Assembly (NCBI GenBank): GCA_009777335.1
Contig: WRMC01000001.1
Coordinates: 124,001 to 188,000 of the forward strand
Reading direction: 5' to 3'
Length of the DNA: 64,000 nt
DNA from: Treponema sp.
GTDB lineage: Bacteria > Spirochaetota > Spirochaetia > Treponematales > Breznakiellaceae
Part shown: positions 45,484-53,677 of the stretch, in pieces
How positions within the stretch are numbered: the first letter of the stretch is position 1
Layout: the number at the start of each line of letters is the position of its first letter
The notes under the pieces: generated by a model
The model's database searches: none
What the model saw: only the letters and a program-made list of their open reading frames with translations
What the model was told of the DNA's origin: nothing
Program-made: the position numbers and the translations under genes

Positions 45484-46190
45484 GGATTCCTCGGTTCATT
45501 TTTATCAGATCGGAAGCGGTACCCTACCCCGCGGACCGTTTCAATCAAATCCGCAGAGGCTCCCAGCTTTTTTCTTAGTCCCATAATCTGCACATCCACC
45601 GAACGATCGGTCACGGGGTAATCATCCCCCCGAATGGCCGAAATGAGCTTTTGACGGGAAAAAACGATCTCCGGGTGGCTCATAAAATGGGCCAGGATGG
45701 CAAATTCGGTGGCATAAAGATCCAGGGGAGCCCCGGCCAGAAAGGCAGTATGTTTTTCCGTATCAATAGAAAGATCCCCCGCCTGAATAATGGCGGTATC
45801 CCTGGACTGGGCAGATTCTTTCCGGCGCAGGGCTGAGCGGACCCTGGCGGCCAGGACCCGGGGGCTGTAGGGTTTTACCACATAATCATCGGCCCCCAGT
45901 TCAAGGCCCGTGACGATATCTGCATCTTCTCCCCGGGCAGTACACATGATAAGGGGGATATCCTTAAAGGCAGGGTCCTGGCGAATTTTTTTAAGGACCT
46001 TAAACCCATCCATGCCCGGGAGCATTATATCCAGGATGATGCAGTCCGCTCCTTCCTTACCCAGGAGATCGAAACCCTCTTCGCCGCTGAGGGCAGAGTA
46101 GAGCCTCCAACCCTCCTGGGAAAAGGCATAGGTCAGCATTTCAAATATTTCCGGGTCATCTTCGATTACAATGATTCGTTCACCGCTCAA
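45480..46190 (-). CDS. phoB: PhoB-like response regulator
   Basis: 236 residues with receiver (phosphoacceptor in CIILDIMLPGMDGF, Lys in VVKPYSP) and winged-helix DNA-binding domain (YATEFAILAHFMSHP, VQIMGLRKKLG, VRGVGYRF). It is expected to bind the tandem repeats upstream of pstS. It overlaps phoU by 4 bp and phoR by 4 bp, so the whole block is coupled. Confidence 0.93.
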   Translation of the reverse strand: MSGERIIVIEDDPEIFEMLTYAFSQEGWRLYSALSGEEGFDLLGKEGADCIILDIMLPGMDGFKVLKKIRQDPAFKDIPLIMCTARGEDADIVTGLELGADDYVVKPYSPRVLAARVRSALRRKESAQSRDTAIIQAGDLSIDTEKHTAFLAGAPLDLYATEFAILAHFMSHPEIVFSRQKLISAIRGDDYPVTDRSVDVQIMGLRKKLGASADLIETVRGVGYRFRSDKNEPRNP

Positions 46191-46849
46191 TTGTTTAACC
46201 CTTCATGACTGCCTTCGACCATAAAGATAATCCCTTCGCATATATTGGTGATATGATCTCCCATTCGTTCCATATAACCCGAAAGTTTTAAGAGCCTGGC
46301 GGCAGCTTTTACCAGCTCCGGGTTTTTCTTCATGAGTTTTAAGAGTTCTTCGGTAAGGGCCTTGTGTTCCTGATCTATGGCATCATCCATCCCAGCTGCC
46401 TTCCGGGCGGCTTCGGGAGAGAGGGTCTGGTAAGCGGAGATCGCCTCTTTGAGCATGTCCTTGCCAATTTCTACCATCCGCTCTATCCGGCCCAGGGATC
46501 GGAAGGGGGGCTTACGGGCCAGTTTTACCGCCGCCTTAACCAGATGTATTCCATAATCGCCTATCCGCTCCAGGCTGGAACAAATTTTAAAGACCGTCAG
46601 CAATTCCCTTAAGTCCCTGGCCACCGGCTGCTGGGTAGCTATAAGCACCAGAGCCATGTCTTCGATCTTTATCTGCATGGCATCAACGATTTTACCGCTG
46701 GCCTTAACTTCCTTTGCCAAAGCGGCATCACCGGCGCCCCGCAAAATAGCCAGAGCTCTGCCCAGGTCTTCTTCAACCCTGGCAGCCATGAGTGAAAGCT
46801 CCCGGCGGATTTTGTTTAATTCATCCTGTAAAGGTCCACGGATCTGCAT
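46187..46849 (-). CDS. phoU: PhoU phosphate-uptake regulator
   Basis: 220 residues of two repeated three-helix bundles with metal-binding pattern (RIGDYGIHLVKA in repeat 1 and RMGDHITNICEG in repeat 2), each an ExxD-like motif that binds iron or zinc. PhoU links the Pst transporter to PhoR inhibition in phosphate-rich cells. The gene is just after pstB with a 9-bp gap. Confidence 0.94.
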   Translation of the reverse strand: MQIRGPLQDELNKIRRELSLMAARVEEDLGRALAILRGAGDAALAKEVKASGKIVDAMQIKIEDMALVLIATQQPVARDLRELLTVFKICSSLERIGDYGIHLVKAAVKLARKPPFRSLGRIERMVEIGKDMLKEAISAYQTLSPEAARKAAGMDDAIDQEHKALTEELLKLMKKNPELVKAAARLLKLSGYMERMGDHITNICEGIIFMVEGSHEGLNN

Positions 46850-46858
46850 GTTTCCCCC

Positions 46859-47653
46859 TTAACCAAAACGGCCGGAAATATAATCTTCGGTGCGCTTATC
46901 CCGAGGCTGGGTAAAAACCCTGGAAGTAGCTTCGTATTCTATTAAATCACCCAAGAGGAAGAAGGCGCAACGGTCGCTAATCCGGGCCGCCTGGTTCATG
47001 GAGTGGGTGACGATGACTATGCTGTAATCTTCTTTTAATTCCACGATAAGTTCTTCTATTCTGCCCGTGGCTATGGGGTCCAGGGCACTGGTAGGTTCAT
47101 CCATGAGGATGATCTCCGGAGACATGGCGATACTCCGGGCTATGCAGAGCCTCTGCTGCTGCCCCCCCGATAAGCTCTGGGCGGATTTTTTTAACCGGTC
47201 TTTCACTTCGTCCCACAGGGCAGCTTTGATAAGGGATTGCTCCACCAGCTCTGAAAGCTTTTTTTTGTCCTTCATCCCCTGCATGCGCCTGCCGTAGGCC
47301 ACATTATCAAAGACACTCATGTTGAAGGGATTGGGCTTCTGAAACACCATCCCCACCCGGGTGCGTAGCTCACTCACATCTATGGCGCCGTAAATATCTT
47401 CCCCGTCCAGAAGAACTTCGCCGGTGATCCGGCAAGTAGGAATTAAATCGTTCATTCGGTTTAGGACCCGAATAAAGGTAGACTTCCCGCAGCCCGAGGG
47501 GCCAATCAGGGCCACCGCTTCGTTGGTGTTTAGATCAAAGTAAATATTTTTAAGGGCCTGAAAATCTGCGTAAAAAAGATCCAGGTCCTTAACCAGTACC
47601 TTTTGCTTTAACTCCGGGGGCTTCTGCTCCAGGGGTGTTTCTTGGTAATCCAT
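46859..47653 (-). CDS. pstB: phosphate ABC transporter ATP-binding protein
   Basis: 264 residues. Walker [10 protein letters not shown], signature LSGGQQQR, and Walker [14 protein letters not shown] are all present, and the length is standard for PstB. The start ATG overlaps the pstA stop by one base (TGATG). It provides energy for phosphate uptake with PstA and PstC. Confidence 0.95.
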   Translation of the reverse strand: MDYQETPLEQKPPELKQKVLVKDLDLFYADFQALKNIYFDLNTNEAVALIGPSGCGKSTFIRVLNRMNDLIPTCRITGEVLLDGEDIYGAIDVSELRTRVGMVFQKPNPFNMSVFDNVAYGRRMQGMKDKKKLSELVEQSLIKAALWDEVKDRLKKSAQSLSGGQQQRLCIARSIAMSPEIILMDEPTSALDPIATGRIEELIVELKEDYSIVIVTHSMNQAARISDRCAFFLLGDLIEYEATSRVFTQPRDKRTEDYISGRFG

Positions 47654-48525
47654 CAGTCTATGTTCTCCCCGGTAAAGCCAAAACTCATACCTATAAGTTT
47701 TACCGCCGTATTTATAATGAGGATAAGAATAATCAAGACCGCCGCGGCGGTAAAGGCCAGGGCGAAGTCATCAGGGTTAATTGCTTCTTTGGTTAAATAA
47801 TAGAGATGAATCGTCAGGGTCCGGCCGGGTTCAAAAATAGACCGGGGCAGATGCCGGGCTATCCCCACTGTTAAGAGGACCGGAGCAGATTCACCAACTA
47901 CCCGGCCGGTGGCAAGGATGGCTGCGGTAAGGATCCCCGGCAGGGCCGGCGGAAGGACCGCATGGCGTATGGTTTGGAACTTGGTAGCCCCCAAAGAAAG
48001 GGAACCTTCCCTAAAGGAAAGGGGTACTGTTTTTAAAGCTTCTTCGGTGGTTCGAATAATGACCGGCAGGATCATGATACTTAAGGTAAGCCCGCCAGCA
48101 ATAATGGACTGACCAAAACCAAAGATGCGGACAAAGAGCAGGAGACCAAAAAGACCGTATACTATGGAAGGAATCCCTGCCAGGGTATCGATGGCCAGGC
48201 GGATGAACCGGCTCTGGGCCGACTTTCGGGCATATTCATTTAAGTATATGGCGGTCATTATTCCCACCGGCAGGGCCAGAAAGAGGGAGACCACCACCGT
48301 CATGGTAGTGGCAAGGATCATGGGAAGAAAACTCTCGGTCCCCGAACCAAAGACGGTGGCGATGGTCAGCTTCCCCGCCGATTGAAAAAGGATATACACC
48401 ACGATGCCCAAAAGGGAGAGTCCCACCATAAGGGAAGCGGCCACCATGAGGCCGTAGAGCATGCCGTCCTTAACTTTTCTTTTTTTTCTAATTTGAGATG
48501 CCGATGCAGGAATCTGCTTACTCAT
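47653..48525 (-). CDS. pstA: phosphate ABC transporter permease PstA
   Basis: 290 residues with about six transmembrane helices and the permease EAA-like loop in [29 protein letters not shown]. It overlaps pstC by 8 bp and pstB by one base. It forms the membrane channel with PstC. Confidence 0.94.
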   Translation of the reverse strand: MSKQIPASASQIRKKRKVKDGMLYGLMVAASLMVGLSLLGIVVYILFQSAGKLTIATVFGSGTESFLPMILATTMTVVVSLFLALPVGIMTAIYLNEYARKSAQSRFIRLAIDTLAGIPSIVYGLFGLLLFVRIFGFGQSIIAGGLTLSIMILPVIIRTTEEALKTVPLSFREGSLSLGATKFQTIRHAVLPPALPGILTAAILATGRVVGESAPVLLTVGIARHLPRSIFEPGRTLTIHLYYLTKEAINPDDFALAFTAAAVLIILILIINTAVKLIGMSFGFTGENID

Positions 48526-49720
48526 CTTCTTCCCCTCCCCGGCGGCGCAGGACCAGAACTACACTGTTCAATATAAACACCATGATCAAGAGCACCGCCC
48601 CCACCGAAAAGAGCATCCCCGCATGCCTTTCTGCCGCATAGCCCATTTCCAGGGCGATGGTAGCCGTAAGGGTCCTTACACTCTGGAGGAGGCCGGTAAT
48701 CATCTGGGGGGAATTTCCCGCCACCAGGATCACCGCCATGGTTTCGCCCACGGCCCGGGAAAACCCCAGGATGATGGCCGCAAAGACCCCGCTCTTGGCA
48801 TGGGGCAGGACCACAAAAAATGCGGTCTGCATCTTGCTGGCCCCCACTGCTAAAGAAGCCTCCCTGCGGGACCGGGGCACCGCCTTTAGGCACTTCTCCG
48901 AAACCACGATAATCGTGGGGAGGATCATCACCGATAAGACTAAAACCGCCGCCAGGAGGCTGCTCCCCGAGGGGATCCCAAAGACATCCTTAATAAAAGG
49001 AACTATCACCATGAGGCCGAAAAATCCATACACCACCGAGGGGATCCCCGCCAACAGTTCCACGCTGCCCCGGAATATGCTGGCCACTTTTTGGGGCATA
49101 AACTCGGACATGAAAAGGGCGCAAAGGATAGCTATGGGAACCCCATTTAAGAGAGCCCCCAGACAGACAAAGAGACTCCCCAGAATCATGGGCAGGATGC
49201 CATACACCTTGGCATCCGTAGGAAGCCAGGCCCGGCCGCTCAGAAAAGCAAAGACATTGTAGGGAGGCTCGGGCAGGATGATATGAATCCGCTGGTTGAG
49301 GCCCGCCAGGGCGCCGGGGAAACTGAGTGAGTAGGTGTAGGCATCCGGTTCGCTTAATGTGGCATCGGCCCCTGCATCAAGGGGAAGCAGAAGGGTGGTC
49401 TGGTAATTCCTGCCCGGTGAAAGGCTGAACGAAAAGGATCTTTCTTCACCCCGGTTGGTAAATCGTATATCCACATTCCTGGTATCCCAGGGCAGTTCGA
49501 TAAATTCATGCTGGTTCTCGTAGATGACACCGTTTACCCAGATGGGATCGATCCGTTCTACTACAATACGCAGAGTCCTGGCGGTAGGAAACATAAAAGG
49601 TTCCACCCCCTGGACAAAGATAAAAACAACAATAGCTCCCAGGGCAGCTGCTCCTGTGAAGGAGAAGACCCTGAAGAGCCATGAAAAGATGTTGTCAGTA
49701 ATTCGCCGGGAGACTAGCAC
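48518..49720 (-). CDS. pstC: phosphate ABC transporter permease PstC with periplasmic insertion
   Basis: 400 residues, longer than the ~300 typical. After the first helix (residues ~12-35) comes an extra ~115-residue soluble, beta-rich segment (IDPIWVNGVIYENQHE, NRGEERSFSFSLSPGRN, YSLSFPGAL), predicted to be periplasmic, and then the standard permease domain (RREASLAVGASKMQT, AVGETMAVILVAGN). The insertion may dock the binding protein PstS. ATG follows pstS by 6 bp. Confidence 0.92.
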   Translation of the reverse strand: MLVSRRITDNIFSWLFRVFSFTGAAALGAIVVFIFVQGVEPFMFPTARTLRIVVERIDPIWVNGVIYENQHEFIELPWDTRNVDIRFTNRGEERSFSFSLSPGRNYQTTLLLPLDAGADATLSEPDAYTYSLSFPGALAGLNQRIHIILPEPPYNVFAFLSGRAWLPTDAKVYGILPMILGSLFVCLGALLNGVPIAILCALFMSEFMPQKVASIFRGSVELLAGIPSVVYGFFGLMVIVPFIKDVFGIPSGSSLLAAVLVLSVMILPTIIVVSEKCLKAVPRSRREASLAVGASKMQTAFFVVLPHAKSGVFAAIILGFSRAVGETMAVILVAGNSPQMITGLLQSVRTLTATIALEMGYAAERHAGMLFSVGAVLLIMVFILNSVVLVLRRRGGEEDE

Positions 49721-49726
49721 TTTCTT

Positions 49727-50560
49727 TTAGTTTACCCTAACCCAGCTCCGTCCTACAATCGCTTGTCCCTGGGGACCAAGGGTCCAGTCCAGGAAGGCCC
49801 TGGTGGCAGGACTGGGGGTCACGCCCCGGCGGATGATAAGAATGAAGGGCCTGGCGATGGCATAGGAGCCGCTTACCAGATTGGCTTCCGTAGGAGCCGC
49901 ACCGTCAATGTTCAGGGTCTTAACTGAAGCATCCACTGATCCCGAAGAGATATATCCTATGGCATCGGGGTTCTGAGAAACAGCAGACCTGATGGCTCCG
50001 GTTCCGTCCAGAATAACCGCATTCCCTACCAGGTTGGCATCGGTAAAGTTGAGGATCTCCTGGAAGGCGCCCCTGGTACCCGAACCGGGTTCCCGGGAAA
50101 TAACCGCGATCCCACCGGTCTTACCGTTGGCCGCTGCCCCAAGCTGTTCCCAACGGGTGATGGACCCGGTATAGATGCTCCGAACCTGATCCATGCTTAA
50201 ATTGGCCATGGGGTTGGAACTATTAATAATGAGGGCAATCCCATCAATAGCCACCACTATGGGCTCAAGACCAGTCCCAATTTCGGCGGGCCTTAACTCC
50301 CGGCTGGACATGCCAATATCGTACATGCCGCTGGCAGAACCGGTGATCCCGTCCCCCGATCCAGTACCGCTAATGGTAATGTTCACATTCGGGTGAAGCC
50401 GGGAATATTCGGCCTGGAAAAGTTCCATCAGGGGGGTTACCGAAGTTGAGCCGCCCACCGAAATGGTAACCGCTTCGCCGCCCTGACTCTCGCGATTTCC
50501 AAACCCAAAGGCGAGGCCCGCAATGCCCAGAATCATCAAACATATGGCAATTCGTTTCAT
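49727..50560 (-). CDS. pstS: phosphate-binding protein PstS
   Basis: 277 residues. A signal peptide (MKRIAICLMILGIAGLAFGF) without a lipobox Cys precedes the periplasmic binding domain (ISVGGSTSVTPLMELFQAEY, SGTGSGDGI, SREPGSGTRGAF). The GSGT and STS motifs bind phosphate. Start ATG 50560 has AGGAGT 5 nt upstream; the ATG five codons earlier is not chosen. First gene of the pst-pho operon, transcribed behind a Pho box. Confidence 0.94.
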   Translation of the reverse strand: MKRIAICLMILGIAGLAFGFGNRESQGGEAVTISVGGSTSVTPLMELFQAEYSRLHPNVNITISGTGSGDGITGSASGMYDIGMSSRELRPAEIGTGLEPIVVAIDGIALIINSSNPMANLSMDQVRSIYTGSITRWEQLGAAANGKTGGIAVISREPGSGTRGAFQEILNFTDANLVGNAVILDGTGAIRSAVSQNPDAIGYISSGSVDASVKTLNIDGAAPTEANLVSGSYAIARPFILIIRRGVTPSPATRAFLDWTLGPQGQAIVGRSWVRVN

Positions 50561-50582
50561 AAAACACTCCTTCATCGTAATA

Positions 50583-50645
50583 ATTATGAGAAGATTGTCC
50601 TTTATATGTTAAGGAAGTATGAAGGAATTGTTAGAAAACGGTTAA
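50583..50645 (-). promoter_or_regulatory. Pho box of four 11-bp repeats and -10 upstream of pstS
   Basis: On the minus strand four hexamers follow at exact 11-bp steps: TTAACC (50645-50640), CTAACA (50634-50629), TTCATA (50623-50618), TTAACA (50612-50607), each separated by 5 bp. The pattern matches TTHAYA-N5 repeats of PhoP/PhoB boxes. A -10 box CATAAT (50588-50583) lies so that the last repeat coincides with the -35 position, as in activator-dependent Pho promoters. Confidence 0.75.
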
Positions 50646-50728
50646 ACTGGGTCATTTTCCAAATTTTAAGGAATTTCCTGCCCTCCCCATGGACAAAAAA
50701 GGTTCCCCTAGGAGCCCCCAGGCCATGC

Positions 50729-50756
50729 TTTACATTTTCTTCCCCCTGGGTATAAT
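50729..50756 (+). promoter_or_regulatory. promoter of the tRNA-Ser locus
   Basis: TTTACA (50729-50734), 16-bp spacer and perfect TATAAT (50751-50756), 14 nt before the 5' end of tRNA-Ser. It is the only clear promoter before the two tRNA genes, so the locus probably forms one transcript. Confidence 0.8.
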
Positions 50757-50770
50757 AAAGCCTTGTTAAT

Positions 50771-50855
50771 GGAGCGGTGTCCGAGTGGTCGAAGGAGGTG
50801 GTCTCGAAAACCATTGTACCGCAAGGTACCGGGGGTTCGAATCCCCCCTGCTCCG
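50771..50855 (+). tRNA. tRNA-Ser(CGA)
   Basis: A complete cloverleaf with 7-bp acceptor stem (GGAGCGG with CTGCTCC, one G-T pair), anticodon loop CTCGAAA giving anticodon CGA, a long variable arm (class II) and T arm GGGGG-TTCGAAT-CCCCC. The discriminator is G; CCA is not encoded. It decodes UCG. The 3' end (about 18 nt) is repeated exactly at 51046-51063. Confidence 0.95.
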
Positions 50856-50915
50856 GGCTCAAAATCTTCGATTTTGAGCTAAGGAGTTTTGCGAAGCAAA
50901 ACTCCACTGATCATT
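50838..50915 (+). repeat. 78-bp direct repeat, left copy (tRNA-Ser 3' end plus two hairpins)
   Basis: The same 78 bp occurs at 51046-51123 with one mismatch (position 50856). It consists of the 3' end of tRNA-Ser(CGA) and two triloop hairpins: arms GCTCAAAATC/GATTTTGAGC with loop TTC, and GGAGTTTTGC/GCAAAACTCC with loop GAA. The period is 208 bp. Such a duplication of a tRNA 3' end is what integration or recombination at a tRNA attachment site produces. Confidence 0.9.
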
Positions 50916-50927
50916 TACATATGAAAA

Positions 50928-51063
50928 GGGGGGATTCGAAACGGAATCCCCGCCGAGCGTATGCGAGGAAAAGCCGCCATGGATGGCGGCGGCAGGGGAT
51001 GGAGGCGGCCTGGAAGCCCGAGACAGGATGTCGAGGGCTGGAAGGCGAATCCCCCCTGCTCCG
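50928..51063 (+). ncRNA. tRNA-Ser-linked structured RNA element, copy 1
   Basis: The left end GGGGGGATTCG (50928-50938) is the inverted T arm of tRNA-Ser and pairs with CGAATCCCCCC (51046-51056). Inside are a hairpin with hexaloop ATGGAT (50973-50990), a GA-GA internal-loop hairpin (50954-50968) and a conserved core 51008-51046. The core has stems GCCT/AGGC, AGCCC/GGGCT and GACA/TGTC; it holds a GGA/GGA symmetric internal loop, a tandem GA/GA loop and a GGA triloop. Nine GGA triplets occur in ~130 nt. The strand is plus because the tandem G-A mismatches form only in this RNA. No protein is recognised. Confidence 0.6.
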
Positions 51064-51123
51064 AGCTCAAAATCTTCGATTTTGAGCTAAGGAGTTTTGC
51101 GAAGCAAAACTCCACTGATCATT
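51046..51123 (+). repeat. 78-bp direct repeat, right copy
   Basis: Second copy of the repeat at 50838-50915. Here no tRNA body precedes the tRNA-like 3' end; the preceding bases are the conserved core of the structured element. The two triloop hairpins (51065-51087 and 51091-51113) follow exactly as in the first copy. Confidence 0.9.
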
Positions 51124-51137
51124 GATAACGCGATATT

Positions 51138-51224
51138 GGAGAGATGACCGAGCGGCCGAAGGTGTACGATTGGAAGTCGTATGTACCCGAAAGGGTACCG
51201 AGGGTTCAAATCCCTCTCTCTCCG
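51138..51224 (+). tRNA. tRNA-Ser(GGA)
   Basis: Complete class II cloverleaf: acceptor GGAGAGA with TCTCTCC, anticodon loop TTGGAAG (anticodon GGA), long variable arm and T arm GAGGG-TTCAAAT-CCCTC. Discriminator G, no CCA encoded. It reads UCC/UCU. No own promoter is evident, so it may be cotranscribed with the tRNA-Ser(CGA) gene. A 7-bp hairpin with loop GTAT follows at 51228-51245. Confidence 0.95.
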
Positions 51225-51288
51225 AAAAATTTCCTGTATAGGAAATATATCTAAGTACAAGTAGAGTGGACAGTAAGAGCAAGCAACC

Positions 51289-51432
51289 AGGGATTTGAAC
51301 CAGAGTGCCGTGCCCGGAGAAGGCGCAAGCCTTCGATGGGTTGAGGTGCATGGATGCACCGAAAGGCACGGAGGCGGCCTGCAAGCCCGAGACAGGATGT
51401 CGAGGGCTGGAAGGCAAATCCCTCTCTCTCCG
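51289..51432 (+). ncRNA. tRNA-Ser-linked structured RNA element, copy 2
   Basis: Left end AGGGATTTG (51289-51297) pairs with CAAATCCCT (51415-51423), and the element finishes with a copy of the tRNA-Ser(GGA) 3' end. It has a hairpin AAGGC/GCCTT with GNRA loop GCAA (51320-51333), a hairpin GGTGC/GCACC with hexaloop ATGGAT (51345-51360), and the conserved core with the GACA-GGA-TGTC hairpin (51391-51401). Compared with copy 1 the hexaloop stem has a different sequence but keeps pairing, which supports an RNA fold. Confidence 0.6.
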
Positions 51433-51487
51433 TATTTAGTTTAAGATATCGCAAAATGTCTTTAAACTAAAACTTTGCAATCCCTAC

Positions 51488-51636
51488 GAGAGAGAGGGAT
51501 TTGAAACGGAACCGCGGCCCTGGAAGCGCGAAAGCGCTGGAAGGGTAAACCGCCATGGACGGCGGTTTAGCGGTGGAGGCGGCCTGGAAGCCCGAGACAG
51601 GATGTCGAGGGCTGGAAGGCAAATCCCTCTTTCTCC
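51488..51636 (+). ncRNA. tRNA-Ser-linked structured RNA element, copy 3
   Basis: The left 16 bases (51488-51503) are the reverse complement of the tRNA-Ser(GGA) 3' end and pair with 51620-51635 (one G-T). Internal parts: CCCT-GGA-AGCGC / GCGCT-GGA-AGGG with GNRA loop GAAA (51518-51545), hairpin AAACCGCC/GGCGGTTT with hexaloop ATGGAC (51547-51568), and the conserved core with the GACA-GGA-TGTC hairpin (51596-51606). Nine GGA triplets. No tRNA gene stands beside this copy. The 51225-51745 stretch holds no protein gene; apparent minus-strand frames there are translations of tRNA-like sequence. Confidence 0.6.
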
Positions 51637-51637
51637 A

Positions 51638-51681
51638 AGCTCAAAATTCTTCGAATTTTGAGCTTGGGAGTTTTTTACAAA
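51638..51681 (+). repeat. two triloop hairpins after element copy 3
   Basis: AGCTCAAAATTC/GAATTTTGAGCT with loop TTC, then from 51667 GGAGTTTTT/AAAAACTCC with loop TAC. They are variants of the hairpin pair in the 78-bp repeat and of the last hairpin after groEL. Confidence 0.75.
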
Positions 51682-51745
51682 AACTCCACACCATGCTAAT
51701 ATACAATCATGTAAGTTATAGAAGTCTATCAACCCGGAGGTTACC

Positions 51746-52840
51746 ATGGCGAAGATGTCTGAGGGGATGAACTACGCTCCCAAGGGGAAGCCCAAGCCAG
51801 TGGTAAAAAAGGGTGAGTTCGCCTTTGCGGCCATAAGCTTGGACCATGGACATATCAACGGGCAGAGTAATGGCCTCATAGAAGCAGGGGCAGACTTAAA
51901 ATGGGTTTACGATCCGGACCCGAAAAAATCCAGGGCCTTTGCCAAACAGTTCCCCCAGGTAAAAATTGCCCGGACCGAAGAGGAAGTCCTCTCTGACCCG
52001 GAAGTAAAGCTCGTGGCCGCCGCAGCCATCCCCTCGGACCGTTGTGCCCTGGGCCTCAGGGTCATGGCTGCAGGAAAGGATTACTTCACCGACAAGACTC
52101 CCCTGGTAAGCATAGCCCAGCTCAATCAGGCCAAGGCCATGGCGAAGAAGACCAAAAAGAAGTACATGTGCTACTTTAGCGAGAGGCTCCACGTAGAAAG
52201 CGCCATCTTTGCGGGCTACCTCATCGAACAGGGGGCCATTGGTTCTGTAATCCAGGTCCTCGGAACGGGACCCCACCGGCTGGGGGATCCCAAGTCGAGG
52301 CCCGATTGGTTCTATAAGAAGGAACAGTACGGCGGCATACTCTGTGACATAGGGAGCCATCAAGTGGAGCAGTTCCTTTTTTACGGGGGCTGCAAGGACG
52401 CCAAGGTACTGCACAGCAAGGTGGCCAATTACAATCACCCCCAGTACCCGGAGCTGGAAGACTTTGGAGATGCCACCCTGGTGGGAGACAATGGGGTCAC
52501 CCAATACTTTAGGGTAGACTGGTTTACCCCCAGGGGCCTTCAGAACTGGGGAGATGGCCGGACCATCATTCTGGGGACCGAAGGTTTTATCGAACAACGC
52601 AAGTACCTCAATCTGGGTATTAAAAATTCCGGGGGCAACCACCTTTACCTGGCCAACAAAAAGGGGGAGACCTATTTTAACCTTACCGGAAAGGTAGGGT
52701 TCCCCTTCTTTGGGCAGCTCATCCTGGACTGCATCAATCGAACAGAAAACGCCATGACCCAGGAGCACTGTTTTAAGGCAGCAGAACTCTGCGTCCGGGC
52801 TCAAATGCAGGCCCTGAGGATTAACCCCGCCAAGCCATGA
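51746..52840 (+). CDS. Gfo/Idh/MocA-family oxidoreductase
   Basis: 364 residues. N-terminal Rossmann fold (AAISLDHGHINGQSNGLIEAGADLKWVYDPD) and the family motif DKTPLVSIAQL, where the usual EKP is DKT-P. The C-terminal beta sheet has GGILCDIGSHQVEQFL with a catalytic His. Typical substrates are sugars or inositols with NAD(P). GGAGG lies 5 nt before ATG 51746. It overlaps the pseudouridine synthase gene by 4 bp (ATGA). Confidence 0.9.
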   Translation: MAKMSEGMNYAPKGKPKPVVKKGEFAFAAISLDHGHINGQSNGLIEAGADLKWVYDPDPKKSRAFAKQFPQVKIARTEEEVLSDPEVKLVAAAAIPSDRCALGLRVMAAGKDYFTDKTPLVSIAQLNQAKAMAKKTKKKYMCYFSERLHVESAIFAGYLIEQGAIGSVIQVLGTGPHRLGDPKSRPDWFYKKEQYGGILCDIGSHQVEQFLFYGGCKDAKVLHSKVANYNHPQYPELEDFGDATLVGDNGVTQYFRVDWFTPRGLQNWGDGRTIILGTEGFIEQRKYLNLGIKNSGGNHLYLANKKGETYFNLTGKVGFPFFGQLILDCINRTENAMTQEHCFKAAELCVRAQMQALRINPAKP

Positions 52841-53649
52841 AACAGCCAGGCGGAAAAGCTTTTTTCACCATTGTCTATCAGGATGATTCCCTGGCAGCCC
52901 TCAATAAAAGTGCCCACATCGCCGTTAGGGCCGACCGCTGGGACGATTCCAAGGAAAGGCTTGACCAGCTGGCAGAGGCAGCCTTGGGGGTCCCGAAGCT
53001 CTACATGGTCCACCGGATCGACAAAGATACGTCAGGACTCATCCTTTTTGCCAAGGACAGCGGCACCCACAAGATCTTCTCCCTGATGTTTGAGGAGAGG
53101 CTGATCCACAAGCGGTATATAGCTGCCGTCCAGGGCCGGCCCTCCTGGAAGGAAACTTCCTGCGACCTCCCCCTGGTCCCCAACGGCAACAAGCAGCACC
53201 TCACGATAATCGACAAGTTTAGGGGGAAGGCCTCTCTCACGGCCTTTCGCCTTTTGGGTTCCGCCGGAAACTACAGCATCATAGAAGCCCGGCCCCACAC
53301 CGGAAGGACCCACCAAATAAGGGTCCACCTGGCCGCCCTGGGACATCCGGTGATCTGCGACGATCTCTATGGCAGGTCCTCAAAGCCGGTGAAGCTCTCT
53401 TCATTTAAAAGGAACTGGCAGGGGGACCCCGCCGAAGAAAGGCCCCTTATCTCCCGTCTGGGCCTCCATGCCATGGATCTCTTCATCCCCGGATATACCC
53501 CCCCTGGGGTCTATGTCCCCGGCGATTCCGCCCTGGAGGGGCTCCACCTTAGAGCTCCCCTCCCCCGGGACCTGGGAGCCCTGGTAAAGCAGATGGAAAA
53601 AGCTTCGGGGAGCAGTATAATAGAGTTGATCGAAAACTTGAGCCCGTAA
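52837..53649 (+). CDS. RluA-family pseudouridine synthase
   Basis: 270 residues of the RluA/RsuA-like family, lacking an N-terminal S4 domain. The catalytic motif is HRIDKDTSGLILFAKD (Asp in HRxDxxTSG), and ARPHTGRTHQIRVHLAALGHPVICDDLYG is the second family signature. It isomerises uridine in rRNA or tRNA; which position is not known. It is in an operon with the Gfo/Idh gene by ATGA overlap. Confidence 0.92.
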   Translation: MKQPGGKAFFTIVYQDDSLAALNKSAHIAVRADRWDDSKERLDQLAEAALGVPKLYMVHRIDKDTSGLILFAKDSGTHKIFSLMFEERLIHKRYIAAVQGRPSWKETSCDLPLVPNGNKQHLTIIDKFRGKASLTAFRLLGSAGNYSIIEARPHTGRTHQIRVHLAALGHPVICDDLYGRSSKPVKLSSFKRNWQGDPAEERPLISRLGLHAMDLFIPGYTPPGVYVPGDSALEGLHLRAPLPRDLGALVKQMEKASGSSIIELIENLSP

Positions 53650-53677
53650 TTTTTTCTATGTAAGAGGAGTACCTTAG

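Noticed and set aside
50602-51747. Minus-strand frames across the tRNA-Ser region with phrases such as GGFEPPV or GFAFQPS
   Set aside because: These are readings of tRNA and tRNA-like sequence; the first is a classic false ORF from a tRNA-Ser T arm. Codon use and ribosome sites do not support genes.
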